Assembly: GCF_001447385.1 (NCBI RefSeq)
Contig: NZ_LLWQ01000154.1
Location: forward strand, 62,001-126,000
Source of the DNA: Paracoccus sp. MKU1
GTDB lineage: Bacteria; Pseudomonadota; Alphaproteobacteria; Rhodobacterales; Rhodobacteraceae
Direction of reading: 5' to 3'
Length of the DNA: 64,000 nucleotides
The position numbers and the translations under genes are program-made. The notes under the pieces are model-generated. The model saw nothing but the letters and a program-made list of their open reading frames with translations, did not search any database and was not told the DNA's origin. Below, in pieces: positions 26,816 to 40,578 of this stretch (within the stretch, counting starts at the first letter, position 1; the number at the start of each line of letters is the position of its first letter).

Positions 26816-27473
26816 CATCACCCTTGCCCCCGACAGCATCGTCGGCGACGTCGCCGCCCGGCTGCCCGGCGCCGCCGAGGTGTTCCGCCGCGCCGGCATC
26901 AGCTTTTGCTGCGGCGGCAATGCCCGCCTGGCCGAAGCCGCCGAAAAGGCCGGCGTGGCCCTGTCGGCGCTGACCGCCGAATTGCAGGCGCTGATCGACA
27001 ATGCCGGACGCGACGCCCCGACCGAGACCCCGGCGCTGATCGACCATATCCTGACGCGCTATCACGATACCCACCGCCAGGAACTGCGGGGGCTGATCGA
27101 CCTGGCCGAGCGGGTCGAGATGGTGCATGGCGACCATGAGGAGGCGCCGCTGGGCCTGACCGATGCGCTGGAGGCTCTGCGCGACGAACTCGAATCGCAT
27201 ATGGCCAAGGAGGAGACGGTGCTGTTCCCCGCCATCCTGCACGGCGCCGGCGCCATGCTGGCCGGGCCGATCCGCGTCATGCAGGCCGAGCATGAAGACA
27301 CCGCGCAACTGCTGCGGCGGATCGAGCATGTGACCCATGGCCTGACCTTGCCGGTCGGCGCCTGCGGGTCGTGGACCGCGCTCTATACCGGCTTGCGCAA
27401 GCTCTGCGACGACGTGGTCGCCCATATCCATCTGGAGGAGAACGTCCTGTTCCCGCGCGTCCTGGCGGCCTGA
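26808..27473 (+). CDS. ric: Ric/YtfE (DnrN) di-iron protein, Fe-S cluster repair after NO stress
   Basis: 221 residues. The short N-terminal ScdA domain carries ISFCCGGNARL; the C-terminal hemerythrin-like bundle has the di-iron histidines and acids (HDTHRQE, HGDHEE, HMAKEETVLFPAI, MQAEHEDT, HIHLEENVLFPR). Repairs iron-sulfur clusters hit by NO. Start set at 26808 because GGAGGA lies seven bases before; a start at 26793 is possible. Overlap with ubiX places it in the FNR-linked operon. Confidence 0.93.
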   Translation: MTDITLAPDSIVGDVAARLPGAAEVFRRAGISFCCGGNARLAEAAEKAGVALSALTAELQALIDNAGRDAPTETPALIDHILTRYHDTHRQELRGLIDLAERVEMVHGDHEEAPLGLTDALEALRDELESHMAKEETVLFPAILHGAGAMLAGPIRVMQAEHEDTAQLLRRIEHVTHGLTLPVGACGSWTALYTGLRKLCDDVVAHIHLEENVLFPRVLAA

Positions 27474-27491
27474 ACCACGGGCGGCGGTGGG

Positions 27492-27519
27492 GGGGCTCTC
27501 GGCGTTTCGAAAGCCCCGC
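27492..27519. terminator. Possible terminator hairpin between ric and the 88-residue gene
   Basis: GGGGCTCTCG and CGAAAGCCCC pair in nine of ten positions around a short loop. No T tract follows, so it may be a weak or bidirectional stop for two converging genes. Confidence 0.45.
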
Positions 27520-27530
27520 CGGCCTCTGCG

Positions 27531-27797
27531 TCAGGCCCCGCCGCGCGCCGGAATGTCGAAACGGGCGCGCTTCAGGATGGTGCCGGTGGCGTCGATGGTC
27601 AGGCGCAGCGCCTGGCCCTCGAAAAAGAAGGTCAGCCGATGGCGCCCGGCATCCTCGCCCTCGCCGGTCTCGCAGCGGGTGGTGATGCGGTTCTCGCGCA
27701 TCAACTCGGGCACGCGGCCGGGTTCCAGCCCGAAGGCCGCGGCCAGTTCCTGCGCCTCGATCACGAAACCCTGCTCGGTCAAGTCGATCTTGCTCAT
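27531..27797 (-). CDS. Small protein of unknown function (88 residues) beside pseudoazurin
   Basis: Starts MSKIDLTEQGFVIEA at 27797; a longer upstream frame lacks a credible start. Mixed alpha/beta pattern with an N-terminal VIEAQELAAAFGLEPGRVPELMRENRI that could be a helix-turn-helix-like or receptor-binding fold, and a strand-rich C-terminal half (HRLTFFFEGQALRLTIDATGTILKRARFDI). I do not recognise a firm family (a DUF6522-like domain is a guess). It lies on the same strand as pseudoazurin, 157 bases downstream, among denitrification genes. Confidence 0.7.
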   Translation of the reverse strand: MSKIDLTEQGFVIEAQELAAAFGLEPGRVPELMRENRITTRCETGEGEDAGRHRLTFFFEGQALRLTIDATGTILKRARFDIPARGGA

Positions 27798-27954
27798 GCC
27801 AATTCCCTCGGAACCGTCCTGCCCGACATATGGGCATGCGCCAGGCATTTTGCCATGGCGAAAGCGCGGCGGCGCCTGACTTTCATCAAGAAAGGCGCGG
27901 GCGAACCTGTCGCGCCGCGCCTGTTCCCCGTCGACGGTGGATGCCGTTGGCGGT

Positions 27955-28398
27955 TCAGTTGACCTGCGCCAGTTCGGCATCCATGCGCTCGCGCGCCTTC
28001 TTGGGCATCTTCGCCGTCTTGGCCGCGTCGAGGTTCTCCGGCGCGTCGCCGACCTGCACCAGCCCGACCATGCCCATGCCGAAATGCGGCGTGCATTTCA
28101 CGCCGTAGAGGCCGGCTTCGGTCACGGTCAGCGTATAGGCTTCGTTGATCTTGCTTTTGAAGGTCTCGACGCCTTCGGGCAGGATTTCCTTGATCGCTTC
28201 GACATTGTGGCTCTTGTCGGTGGGGATGAAGTTGATCACGTCGCCCGGCTCGGCCCGGATATAGGCCGGCTCGAAGACCATGGCGCCGGATTCGCCCTTG
28301 TTGAGCATATGCACCTCATGGGTTGCGGCGAAGCCGGGGGCGGCAAGACCAAAGGCCAGCAGGGCGCCGGCGGCAGCGACGAGGGATTTGTGGAACAT
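27955..28398 (-). CDS. pazS: Pseudoazurin, periplasmic blue copper electron carrier
   Basis: 147 residues with a cleavable signal peptide ending near FA-ATHEV. Type 1 copper ligands: His in DKSHNVEAI and the C-x2-H-x4-M set in [10 protein letters not shown]. Passes electrons to nitrite and N2O reductases in the periplasm. Divergent from the nos operon and preceded by an FNR/NNR-like site, in line with expression during denitrification. Confidence 0.96.
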   Translation of the reverse strand: MFHKSLVAAAGALLAFGLAAPGFAATHEVHMLNKGESGAMVFEPAYIRAEPGDVINFIPTDKSHNVEAIKEILPEGVETFKSKINEAYTLTVTEAGLYGVKCTPHFGMGMVGLVQVGDAPENLDAAKTAKMPKKARERMDAELAQVN

Positions 28399-28474
28399 CG
28401 TGTTCTCCTTGGGTGGTCGGGGCGGAAAACCCGCCCTTCGCCCCTTGATCTAGACCCGTTCCCCCGGGCGCGGC

Positions 28475-28488
28475 TTGAGCAATGTCAA
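28475..28488 (-). promoter_or_regulatory. FNR/NNR-like box for pseudoazurin
   Basis: TTGAG-CAAT-GTCAA, two mismatches from TTGAT-N4-ATCAA. Centre about 83 bases before the pazS start, leaving room for a leader of about 42 bases if at -41.5. Confidence 0.55.
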
Positions 28489-28588
28489 ATGCCGAGGGAA
28501 AAGCTCGGGCTCTTGGCTTGACAGATTGTCGCAGGGCGGCGTCTTCGCCCGCCACCGGTCCTTGTGACCCCGCGTCATTGTGTTTGGC

Positions 28589-28602
28589 TTGACCTAGATC
28601 AA
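28589..28602 (+). promoter_or_regulatory. FNR/NNR-type box for the nos operon
   Basis: TTGAC-CTAG-ATCAA, one mismatch from the FNR consensus and the TTGAC form associated with NNR/DNR-type sites. Its centre is only 41.5 bases before the nosC ATG. Confidence 0.82.
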
Positions 28603-28636
28603 CGCTCGCGGCGGGGCAAAGGCATAGACCGGCAAC

Positions 28637-29142
28637 ATGTGCCGCCGCGCGATCCATAGCCGGGCCCAGAGCCTTTTCGCCTTTGTCGCGATTCTCCTTC
28701 TTCTCGTTGCGGGATGGGCGGGGACCGGTGCGGCGATGCCTGCCCATCTGGCCGCGGCGGCATCCGGCCCCTTGCAGGAGGTCGTCATCTGCGCCGAAGG
28801 TCATGCCAGCACGGTCTGGCTGGACGCCGAGGGCAATGAGCATCCCGCCCCGCAAGAATGCCGCGACTGCCCGCTCTGCCATACGCCTGCGCTGACGGCG
28901 GGCCCCGAGCCGTGCCTGGCGGTCAGCCCGGGTCAATGGCTGCGCCCCGCTGCGCCGCTTGCCGCGGCGCAGGTGCGCGGCGCGGGCCGGCCCGTGCTGG
29001 TGCTGACCCGCGGCCCACCGTCTTTCCTCTCTGCCTGGACCCATGCGGTCCCGTCGCCTGCGGGCGACTGCCATTCGCCTGATGCGGCCGGTCCGCGCCA
29101 GCCGATGCGCGGGATCCGGGCAATTGCCATGGATGCCCGAGC

Positions 29143-29146
<4 letters not shown>
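28637..29146 (+). CDS. nosC: NosC, small membrane-anchored protein with CxxCxxC-like motif (DUF2946-like)
   Basis: 169 residues. An N-terminal hydrophobic segment (LFAFVAILLLLVAGWAG) acts as signal or anchor; after it comes VVICAEGHASTVWLDAEGNE and the cysteine set ECRDCPLCHTP. In Paracoccus this first gene of nosCRZDFYLX is called nosC and its role is not settled; the cysteines suggest copper or redox handling. The stop overlaps the nosR start. The only credible ATG leaves no space for a leader if the upstream box is a class II activator site. Confidence 0.82.
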
Positions 29147-33305
<4,159 letters not shown>

Positions 33306-33310
33306 ATCCG

Positions 33311-34642
33311 ATGCGCAGCCTGCTGACCCTTGCCCTTGCCCTGCTGCTTGCCTGGCCTGCGCTTGCGGCCGAGCATGCCGTGGCACCGGGCGCGGGCAGC
33401 CTGGCCAAGGCCATCGCCGGGGCCGCCCCCGGCGATGTGCTGCGGCTTCGGGATGGGGTCCATGCCGGCCCCGTCACCATCGACCGGCCGCTGACCATCG
33501 CCGGCACGCCGGCCGCCGTCGTGGACGGGCAGGGGCAGGGCACGGTCGTCACCATCGCCGCGCCCGACGTCACCTTGCAGGGCTTTTCCGTCACCGGCTC
33601 GGGCATGGCGAACAAGGATCTGGATGCCGGGGTCAAGATCCTCAAGGGCGCCGACCGGGCGCAGGTGCTGGGGCTGCGGCTGACCGGGAACATGCACGGC
33701 ATCGACGTGCATGGCGGCCGCGACGCCCAGGTCGTCGGCAACGAGATCATCGGCACCCGCGACCCGCGCATGAACGAGCGCGGCAACGGCATCTATGTCT
33801 GGAACAGCCCCGGCACGCTGGTTCAGGGCAATTCCGTCCGCTATGGCCGCGACGGCATCTTCTCGAACGCCAGCGGCGACAGCGTCTATCGCGACAACCT
33901 GTTCCGCGACCTGCGCTTTGCCGTGCATTTCATGTATACCCGCAACACCGAGGTGTCGGGCAATGTCAGCATCGGCAACCACCTGGGCTTTGCCATCATG
34001 TTCTCGGACCGGTCGGTGATCCGCGACAACCGCAGCCTGGGCGACCGCGAGCACGGCCTGATGCTGAACTATGCCAACAATGCCGACGTGACCGGCAACC
34101 TGATCCGCGGCGGCACCAAGAAATGCCTGTTCATCTATAACGCGCACAAGAACCTGATCTGGGACAACCGTTTCCAGGATTGCGGCATCGGCATCCATTT
34201 CACCGCCGGGTCCGAGCGCAACGTGCTGACCGGCAACGCCTTCGCCGGCAATCGCGAGCAGGTGAAATACGTGGGCACCCGCCATATCGAATGGAGCCAC
34301 GAGGGGCGCGGCAATTTCTGGTCCGACCATCCGGGCTTCGACCTGAACGGCGACGGCATCGCCGACGGCGTCTATCGCCCCAACGACCTGATGGACCATA
34401 TCCTGTGGTCGCAGCCCGCCGCCGCACTCCTGACCGGGGCTCCCGCCGTGCAACTGATCCGCTGGAGCCAGCAGAGCTTTCCCGCCACCCTGCCGGGCGG
34501 CGTTCAGGACAGCGCGCCGCTGATGCGGCCGCTGACCATCCCCGTCCCGCCCGAGATCGCGGCCCATGAAGCCGAGGCCGCCGGGCGTTGGGCAAAAGGA
34601 CAATACGATGACATCGACCCTGACGATCTCGCGTCTCACTAA
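33311..34642 (+). CDS. nosD: NosD, periplasmic copper-site assembly protein
   Basis: 443 residues from the ATG at 33311, signal peptide ending near LAA-EHAV. Parallel beta-helix (CASH/carbohydrate-binding-like) repeats run through the protein (LRDGVHAGPVTIDRPLTIAG, GNGIYVWNSPGTLVQGNSV, NAHKNLIWDNRF). Works with the NosFY ABC transporter and NosL to build the CuZ centre. Starts five bases after nosZ and overlaps nosF by 35 bases. Confidence 0.95.
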   Translation: MRSLLTLALALLLAWPALAAEHAVAPGAGSLAKAIAGAAPGDVLRLRDGVHAGPVTIDRPLTIAGTPAAVVDGQGQGTVVTIAAPDVTLQGFSVTGSGMANKDLDAGVKILKGADRAQVLGLRLTGNMHGIDVHGGRDAQVVGNEIIGTRDPRMNERGNGIYVWNSPGTLVQGNSVRYGRDGIFSNASGDSVYRDNLFRDLRFAVHFMYTRNTEVSGNVSIGNHLGFAIMFSDRSVIRDNRSLGDREHGLMLNYANNADVTGNLIRGGTKKCLFIYNAHKNLIWDNRFQDCGIGIHFTAGSERNVLTGNAFAGNREQVKYVGTRHIEWSHEGRGNFWSDHPGFDLNGDGIADGVYRPNDLMDHILWSQPAAALLTGAPAVQLIRWSQQSFPATLPGGVQDSAPLMRPLTIPVPPEIAAHEAEAAGRWAKGQYDDIDPDDLASH

Positions 34643-35507
34643 GCGCTTCCAGGGCGTCGAGGCGCTGGCCGAGGTCTCGCTGGACCTCGGGCCGGGCATG
34701 CGCGTCGCGCTGCTGGGCCATAACGGCGCGGGAAAATCCACGATGATGAAGATCATCCTGGGCCTGATCCCGTTCGACGAGGGCGAGGTGCGCGTCTGCG
34801 GCACCGCCCCCGGCTCGGGCCAGGCCCGCATGCAGGTGGCCTATCTGCCGGAAAACGCCGCCTTCCACCCGGCCCTGACCGGAGAGGAGCAGATCCGCCA
34901 CTACCTGTCCCTGCGCGGCGAAAGCCCGCGCCGGGCCATGGAACTGCTGGAGCGGGTCGGGCTGGCCAAGGCCGCGCGCCGCCGCATCGGCACCTATTCC
35001 AAGGGCATGCGCCAGCGCGTCGGCCTGGCGCAGACCCTGATCGGCCGGCCGCGGCTTCTGGTGCTGGACGAGCCGACCTCGGGGCTTGACCCGGTGTCGC
35101 GGCGCGACTTCTACGCGCTGCTCGATGGGCTGGCGGCCGAGGGGGCGGCGATCCTCTTGTCCTCGCATGTGCTGACCGAGGTCGAGGCCCGCACCGACCG
35201 CATCCTGATCCTGTCGCAGGGCCGGCTGGTGGCCGAGGGCACGCTGGCGGAACTGCGGCGCCGCGCCGCCCTGCCGGTCGGGCTGACGGTGATCCCGGCG
35301 GCGGGCGCAGCCGAGGCGCTGGCCGCCGCGCTGCCGCAGGCGCGGCTGGCGGGCGACGGCACGCTGCACCTGGCCTGCGCGCAGGACGAAAAGCTGGGCC
35401 TGCTGGCCCGCATCGCCGGGCTGGGGGCGCAGGTCGCCGATCTGGAGGTGATCCCGCCCAGCCTGGAAGACATCTACAGCCATTTCAGCCGGAGGGACGG
35501 GCAATGA
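34608..35507 (+). CDS. nosF: NosF, ABC transporter ATPase for CuZ maturation
   Basis: 299 residues from the ATG at 34608. Walker A GHNGAGKST near residue 38, signature YSKGMRQRVGLAQ, Walker B LLVLDEPTSGLDP, H-loop in LLSSHVLTEVE. Pairs with NosY and NosD; the transported species for the sulfur-containing copper centre is presumed to be a sulfur compound. A start at 34566 would add 14 residues but has no ribosome site. Four-base overlap with nosY. Confidence 0.95.
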   Translation: MTSTLTISRLTKRFQGVEALAEVSLDLGPGMRVALLGHNGAGKSTMMKIILGLIPFDEGEVRVCGTAPGSGQARMQVAYLPENAAFHPALTGEEQIRHYLSLRGESPRRAMELLERVGLAKAARRRIGTYSKGMRQRVGLAQTLIGRPRLLVLDEPTSGLDPVSRRDFYALLDGLAAEGAAILLSSHVLTEVEARTDRILILSQGRLVAEGTLAELRRRAALPVGLTVIPAAGAAEALAAALPQARLAGDGTLHLACAQDEKLGLLARIAGLGAQVADLEVIPPSLEDIYSHFSRRDGQ

Positions 35508-36328
35508 TCCGCCGCATCCTTTCCACCGCGGCGCTGGAGTTCCGCATCGCGCTGCGCAACCGCTGGGTGGCCATCGCCACCTGCCTGATGGTGGTCTTTG
35601 CGCTGGTGCTGGCGGCGGCGGGCGCCGCGCCCACCGGCGATATCGGTGCCGACCGGCTGTCGATCACCGTGGCCTCGCTGACCTCGCTGGCCGTCTATCT
35701 GGTGCCGCTGCTGGCGCTGCTGATGAGCTTCGACGCCGTCGCCGGCGAGGTCGAGCGCGGCACCTTGCCGCTGCTGCTGACCTATCCGGTGGCGCGGGCC
35801 GAGGTGCTGGCCGGCAAGCTGGTGGCGCATATGGCGATCCTGGCGCTGGCGGTCGGGGCCGGCTACGGCGCGGCGGCGCTGGCGGCGGTCTGGACCGATC
35901 CGGCCTCGACCGCCGGGCTGCCGGCGCTGTGGCGGCTGATGTGGAGCTCGACCCTGCTGGGCGCCACCTTCCTGGGCGCCGGCTATGCGCTGTCCAGCAT
36001 CGCGCGGCGGCCCTCGGGCGCGGCCGGGCTGGCGGTCGGGCTGTGGCTGGGGCTGGTGGTGCTTTACGATCTGGGCCTGCTGGCGCTGATCGTCGCCGAT
36101 GGCGGCGGCGGCTTCACCACCGAGGTGCTGCCGGTCGCGCTGCTGGCCAACCCGGCCGACGCCTTCCGCCTGTTCAACCTCTCGGCCGCCGATGCCACCG
36201 CCGCCGCTGCCGGCGTGGGCGGGGCCGCCGCGACCATCCCGCTCTGGCAATCGGCGCTGTCGGTCCTGGTCTGGCCGCTGGCTGCGCTTGGCCTGGCCAT
36301 TGCCGCATTCCGAAAGGTCACGCCATGA
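35504..36328 (+). CDS. nosY: NosY, ABC transporter membrane subunit
   Basis: 274 residues, about six membrane helices, ABC-2 type permease. FRIALRNRWVAIATCLMVVFALVLA at the N-terminus and LLMSFDAVAGEVERGTLPLLLTYPVARAEVLAGK in the first half are typical of NosY. Start overlaps the nosF stop and the end overlaps the nosL start, all ATGA-type junctions. Confidence 0.94.
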   Translation: MIRRILSTAALEFRIALRNRWVAIATCLMVVFALVLAAAGAAPTGDIGADRLSITVASLTSLAVYLVPLLALLMSFDAVAGEVERGTLPLLLTYPVARAEVLAGKLVAHMAILALAVGAGYGAAALAAVWTDPASTAGLPALWRLMWSSTLLGATFLGAGYALSSIARRPSGAAGLAVGLWLGLVVLYDLGLLALIVADGGGGFTTEVLPVALLANPADAFRLFNLSAADATAAAAGVGGAAATIPLWQSALSVLVWPLAALGLAIAAFRKVTP

Positions 36329-36900
36329 GACATGCGCTTCTGCTGGTGCTGCTGCTGGGCCTTGCCGCCTGCCGCGAGGAGGTGGCGCAGGACACCGCCC
36401 CGGTCGAGCTGAACGCCCAGACCCTGGGCCATTTCTGCCAGATGAACCTGCTGGAGCATCCCGGCCCCAAGGCGCAGGTGCACCTGGAGGGGATGCCCGG
36501 CACGCCCTTGTTCTTCAGCCAGGTCCGCGACGCCATCGCCTATGCCCGGATGCCGGAACAGAGCCATCCGATCCTGGCGATCCATGTCAACGACATGGGC
36601 AAGGCGGGCGCAAGCTGGGAAGAACCGGGGCAGGGCAACTGGATCCCCGCCGAAGATGCCTTCTACGTCATGGGCTCGGCCCAGGTCGGCGGCATGGGCG
36701 CGCCCGAGGCGGTGCCCTTTGCCAGCCGCGAGGCCGCCGAGGCCTTCGCCGCCGCGCAGGGCGGGCAGGTGATGCGGCTGGACGCGATCCCCGACGAGAT
36801 GGTGCTGGCGCCCGAGGAAACCGCGCCCGACAGCGGTTCGGATGCCGAGTTTCTGGACCGCCTGCGCGCGCTGAGCAAACCCAAGGAGCCCGCGACATGA
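36325..36900 (+). CDS. nosL: NosL, outer-membrane-type copper chaperone lipoprotein
   Basis: 191 residues. Lipobox LAAC with C16 as the lipidated residue. NosL delivers Cu(I) to apo-NosZ; ligand candidates are in HFCQMNLLEHPGPKAQ (Cys, Met, His) near residue 36. Acidic, low-complexity C-terminus (APEETAPDSGSDAEF). Overlaps nosY by four bases and nosX by four. Confidence 0.95.
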   Translation: MRHALLLVLLLGLAACREEVAQDTAPVELNAQTLGHFCQMNLLEHPGPKAQVHLEGMPGTPLFFSQVRDAIAYARMPEQSHPILAIHVNDMGKAGASWEEPGQGNWIPAEDAFYVMGSAQVGGMGAPEAVPFASREAAEAFAAAQGGQVMRLDAIPDEMVLAPEETAPDSGSDAEFLDRLRALSKPKEPAT

Positions 36901-37811
36901 GCCTTTCCCGTCGTCGCTTTCTGACCATCACCGCCGCCGTGGCGCTGCTGCCCGCGGGTCTGCGCGCCCAGCCCGGCCGGCACTGGGTGGGGCAGGCGCT
37001 TGGCGCCCGCGCCTCAATCCGCATCGACCACCCCGAGGCCGAGGCGATCACCGCCCGCTGCCTGGCCGAGATCGACCGGCTGGAAAACATCCTCAGCCTC
37101 TATCGTCCCGGCAGCGCGCTTGCGCGGCTGAACCGCGACGGTGCGCTGGAGGCGCCGCCCTTCGAACTGCTCGACTGCCTGTCGCTGGCCGGCACCGTGC
37201 ATCGCGCCAGCGGCGGGCTGTTCGACCCGACCGTGCAGCCGCTCTGGTCGCTTTGGGCCGAGGCCGCCGTGGACGGCCGCCGCCCGGCGCCGGAGGAACG
37301 GCGCGCGGCGCTGGCGCGCATCGGCTGGGACCGGGTGCGGCTGGATTCGTCGCGCATCGTGCTGGAGCCGGGGATGGCGCTGACGCTGAACGGCATTGGC
37401 CAGGGCTATGTCGCCGACCGCGTCGCCGCGCTGCTGGAGGCCAAGGGGCTGACGGATATCCTGATCGACACCGGCGAATTGCGCGCCCTGGGGGCGCGGC
37501 CCGACGGCACGGACTGGCCGGTGCGGCTGGCCGAGGGGGGGGCGGTGGGCCTGCGCGCCCGGGCGCTGGCGACCTCCGCACCGCTGGGGACCAGCTTCGA
37601 CGAGGCGGGTCGCGACGGCCATATCCTCGACCCGCGCAGCGGCGCGCCGGTCCGCCCGGTCTGGCGGGCGGTCAGCATCTCGGCCCCCGGCGCGGCCCTG
37701 GCCGACGCCTTGTCCACGGCCGCCTGCCTGACCGGCGACCGGCAGGAGATCGATGCGCTGCTGGCCGGTTTCGGCGGCGCCCGGCTGGAAGCCGCATATC
37801 GCCGGGCATAA
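36897..37811 (+). CDS. nosX: NosX, ApbE-family FAD:protein FMN transferase
   Basis: 304 residues with a Tat-type signal (SRRRFLTITA, residues 4-13). ApbE enzymes attach FMN covalently to threonine; the target here should be NosR. Features: LSLYRPGSALARLNRDG, ASGGLFDPTVQPLW, LNGIGQGYVADRV and HILDPRSG. Last gene of nosCRZDFYLX, followed by a hairpin terminator. Confidence 0.94.
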   Translation: MSLSRRRFLTITAAVALLPAGLRAQPGRHWVGQALGARASIRIDHPEAEAITARCLAEIDRLENILSLYRPGSALARLNRDGALEAPPFELLDCLSLAGTVHRASGGLFDPTVQPLWSLWAEAAVDGRRPAPEERRAALARIGWDRVRLDSSRIVLEPGMALTLNGIGQGYVADRVAALLEAKGLTDILIDTGELRALGARPDGTDWPVRLAEGGAVGLRARALATSAPLGTSFDEAGRDGHILDPRSGAPVRPVWRAVSISAPGAALADALSTAACLTGDRQEIDALLAGFGGARLEAAYRRA

Positions 37812-37834
37812 GGGCGAACCCGCCGGGCCTCGAT

Positions 37835-37864
37835 GCCGCCGCGCCGTTGCTGCGCGGCGGCTTT
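37835..37864 (+). terminator. Terminator after nosX
   Basis: Perfect 10-bp stem GCCGCCGCGC / GCGCGGCGGC around a seven-base loop, followed by TTT. Confidence 0.75.
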
Positions 37865-37917
37865 CGCATGTCCGGCGCGGCGGCGGCAGGGGCGCATTCT
37901 GACGCGTTTGTGAATAA

Positions 37918-37971
37918 TTTACAAAAACTGCCTTTTGTCCGTCAATTTATTTACAAAATTCTCTTTGTAAA
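37918..37971 (+). promoter_or_regulatory. AT-rich acs control region with TTTACAAA repeats
   Basis: TTTACAAA at 37918, and a perfect palindrome TTTACAAA-N6-TTTGTAAA at 37950-37971, in the most AT-rich stretch of the window, about 130 bases before acs. The half-sites resemble TTTGCAAA-type operators of short-chain fatty-acid regulators (ScfR family: RamB, PccR), which control acetate and propionate genes in related bacteria. Confidence 0.55.
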
Positions 37972-38102
37972 AAAATGGTTTACTGGAAAAGAAAACTCAT
38001 ATTAACATCTGCTGCAATCGGTATTCCGATGCCCGTTTGCGGCACCTTGAGGAGGGTGTGGGCGTTCCGGACCGACCCTATCGCGAGTAGAGGAGGCGCG
38101 TC

Positions 38103-40064
<1,962 letters not shown>

Positions 40065-40070
40065 CGGCTG

Positions 40071-40139
40071 CGGGCCGGCCACGGACCGCCGGCCCGGGCG
40101 CAAGACACCATCACCATGGGCGCGAGGCCGCGCCCATGG
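40071..40139 (+). other. Two strong hairpins in the acs to DUF485 spacer
   Basis: 40071-40096: CGGGCCGGC / GCCGGCCCG, loop of eight. 40114-40139: CCATGGGCGCG / CGCGCCCATGG, loop AGGC, a perfect 11-bp stem. Neither is followed by a T tract. They could be attenuating or mRNA-stabilising structures that separate acs from the transporter genes. Confidence 0.55.
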
Positions 40140-40269
40140 ACTGGCTGCGGCTTGGCTGGAGGAGCCCGCCGCCTGTCGACAACCGTTCCAGCAAAGCTCC
40201 GCCTCGCCGGCCTGGCGCCGGCGCGGCCGAGAAGACCGCAGATCGTGGCAGTGGAGGAGCACGACCCCG

Positions 40270-40578
40270 ATGCAAGACAATCTGGCCGAACGGATCGCCG
40301 CAGATCCGAATTACCAATCACTGAAAGCGAAGCGATCCCGCTATGGCTGGATCCTGACGATCGCGATGCTCGTCGTCTATTACGGCTATATCCTGCTGAT
40401 CGCCTTCGACAAGGAGCTGCTCGCCACGCGGATCGGCGAGGGCGTCATGACCTGGGGCATCCCGCTGGGCTTTGGCGTGATCGTCTTTACCATCATCATC
40501 ACCGGCATCTATGTGCGCCGCGCGAACAGCGAGTTCGACGAACTGAGCGAGAAGGTCCGGCGGGAGGCGCTGAAATGA
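40270..40578 (+). CDS. DUF485 membrane protein (YjcH-like), partner of ActP
   Basis: 102 residues, two membrane helices ([19 protein letters not shown] and [18 protein letters not shown]) with a charged C-terminus. DUF485 proteins almost always precede an actP-type symporter and are thought to support it. Stop overlaps the actP start by four bases. Confidence 0.9.
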   Translation: MQDNLAERIAADPNYQSLKAKRSRYGWILTIAMLVVYYGYILLIAFDKELLATRIGEGVMTWGIPLGFGVIVFTIIITGIYVRRANSEFDELSEKVRREALK

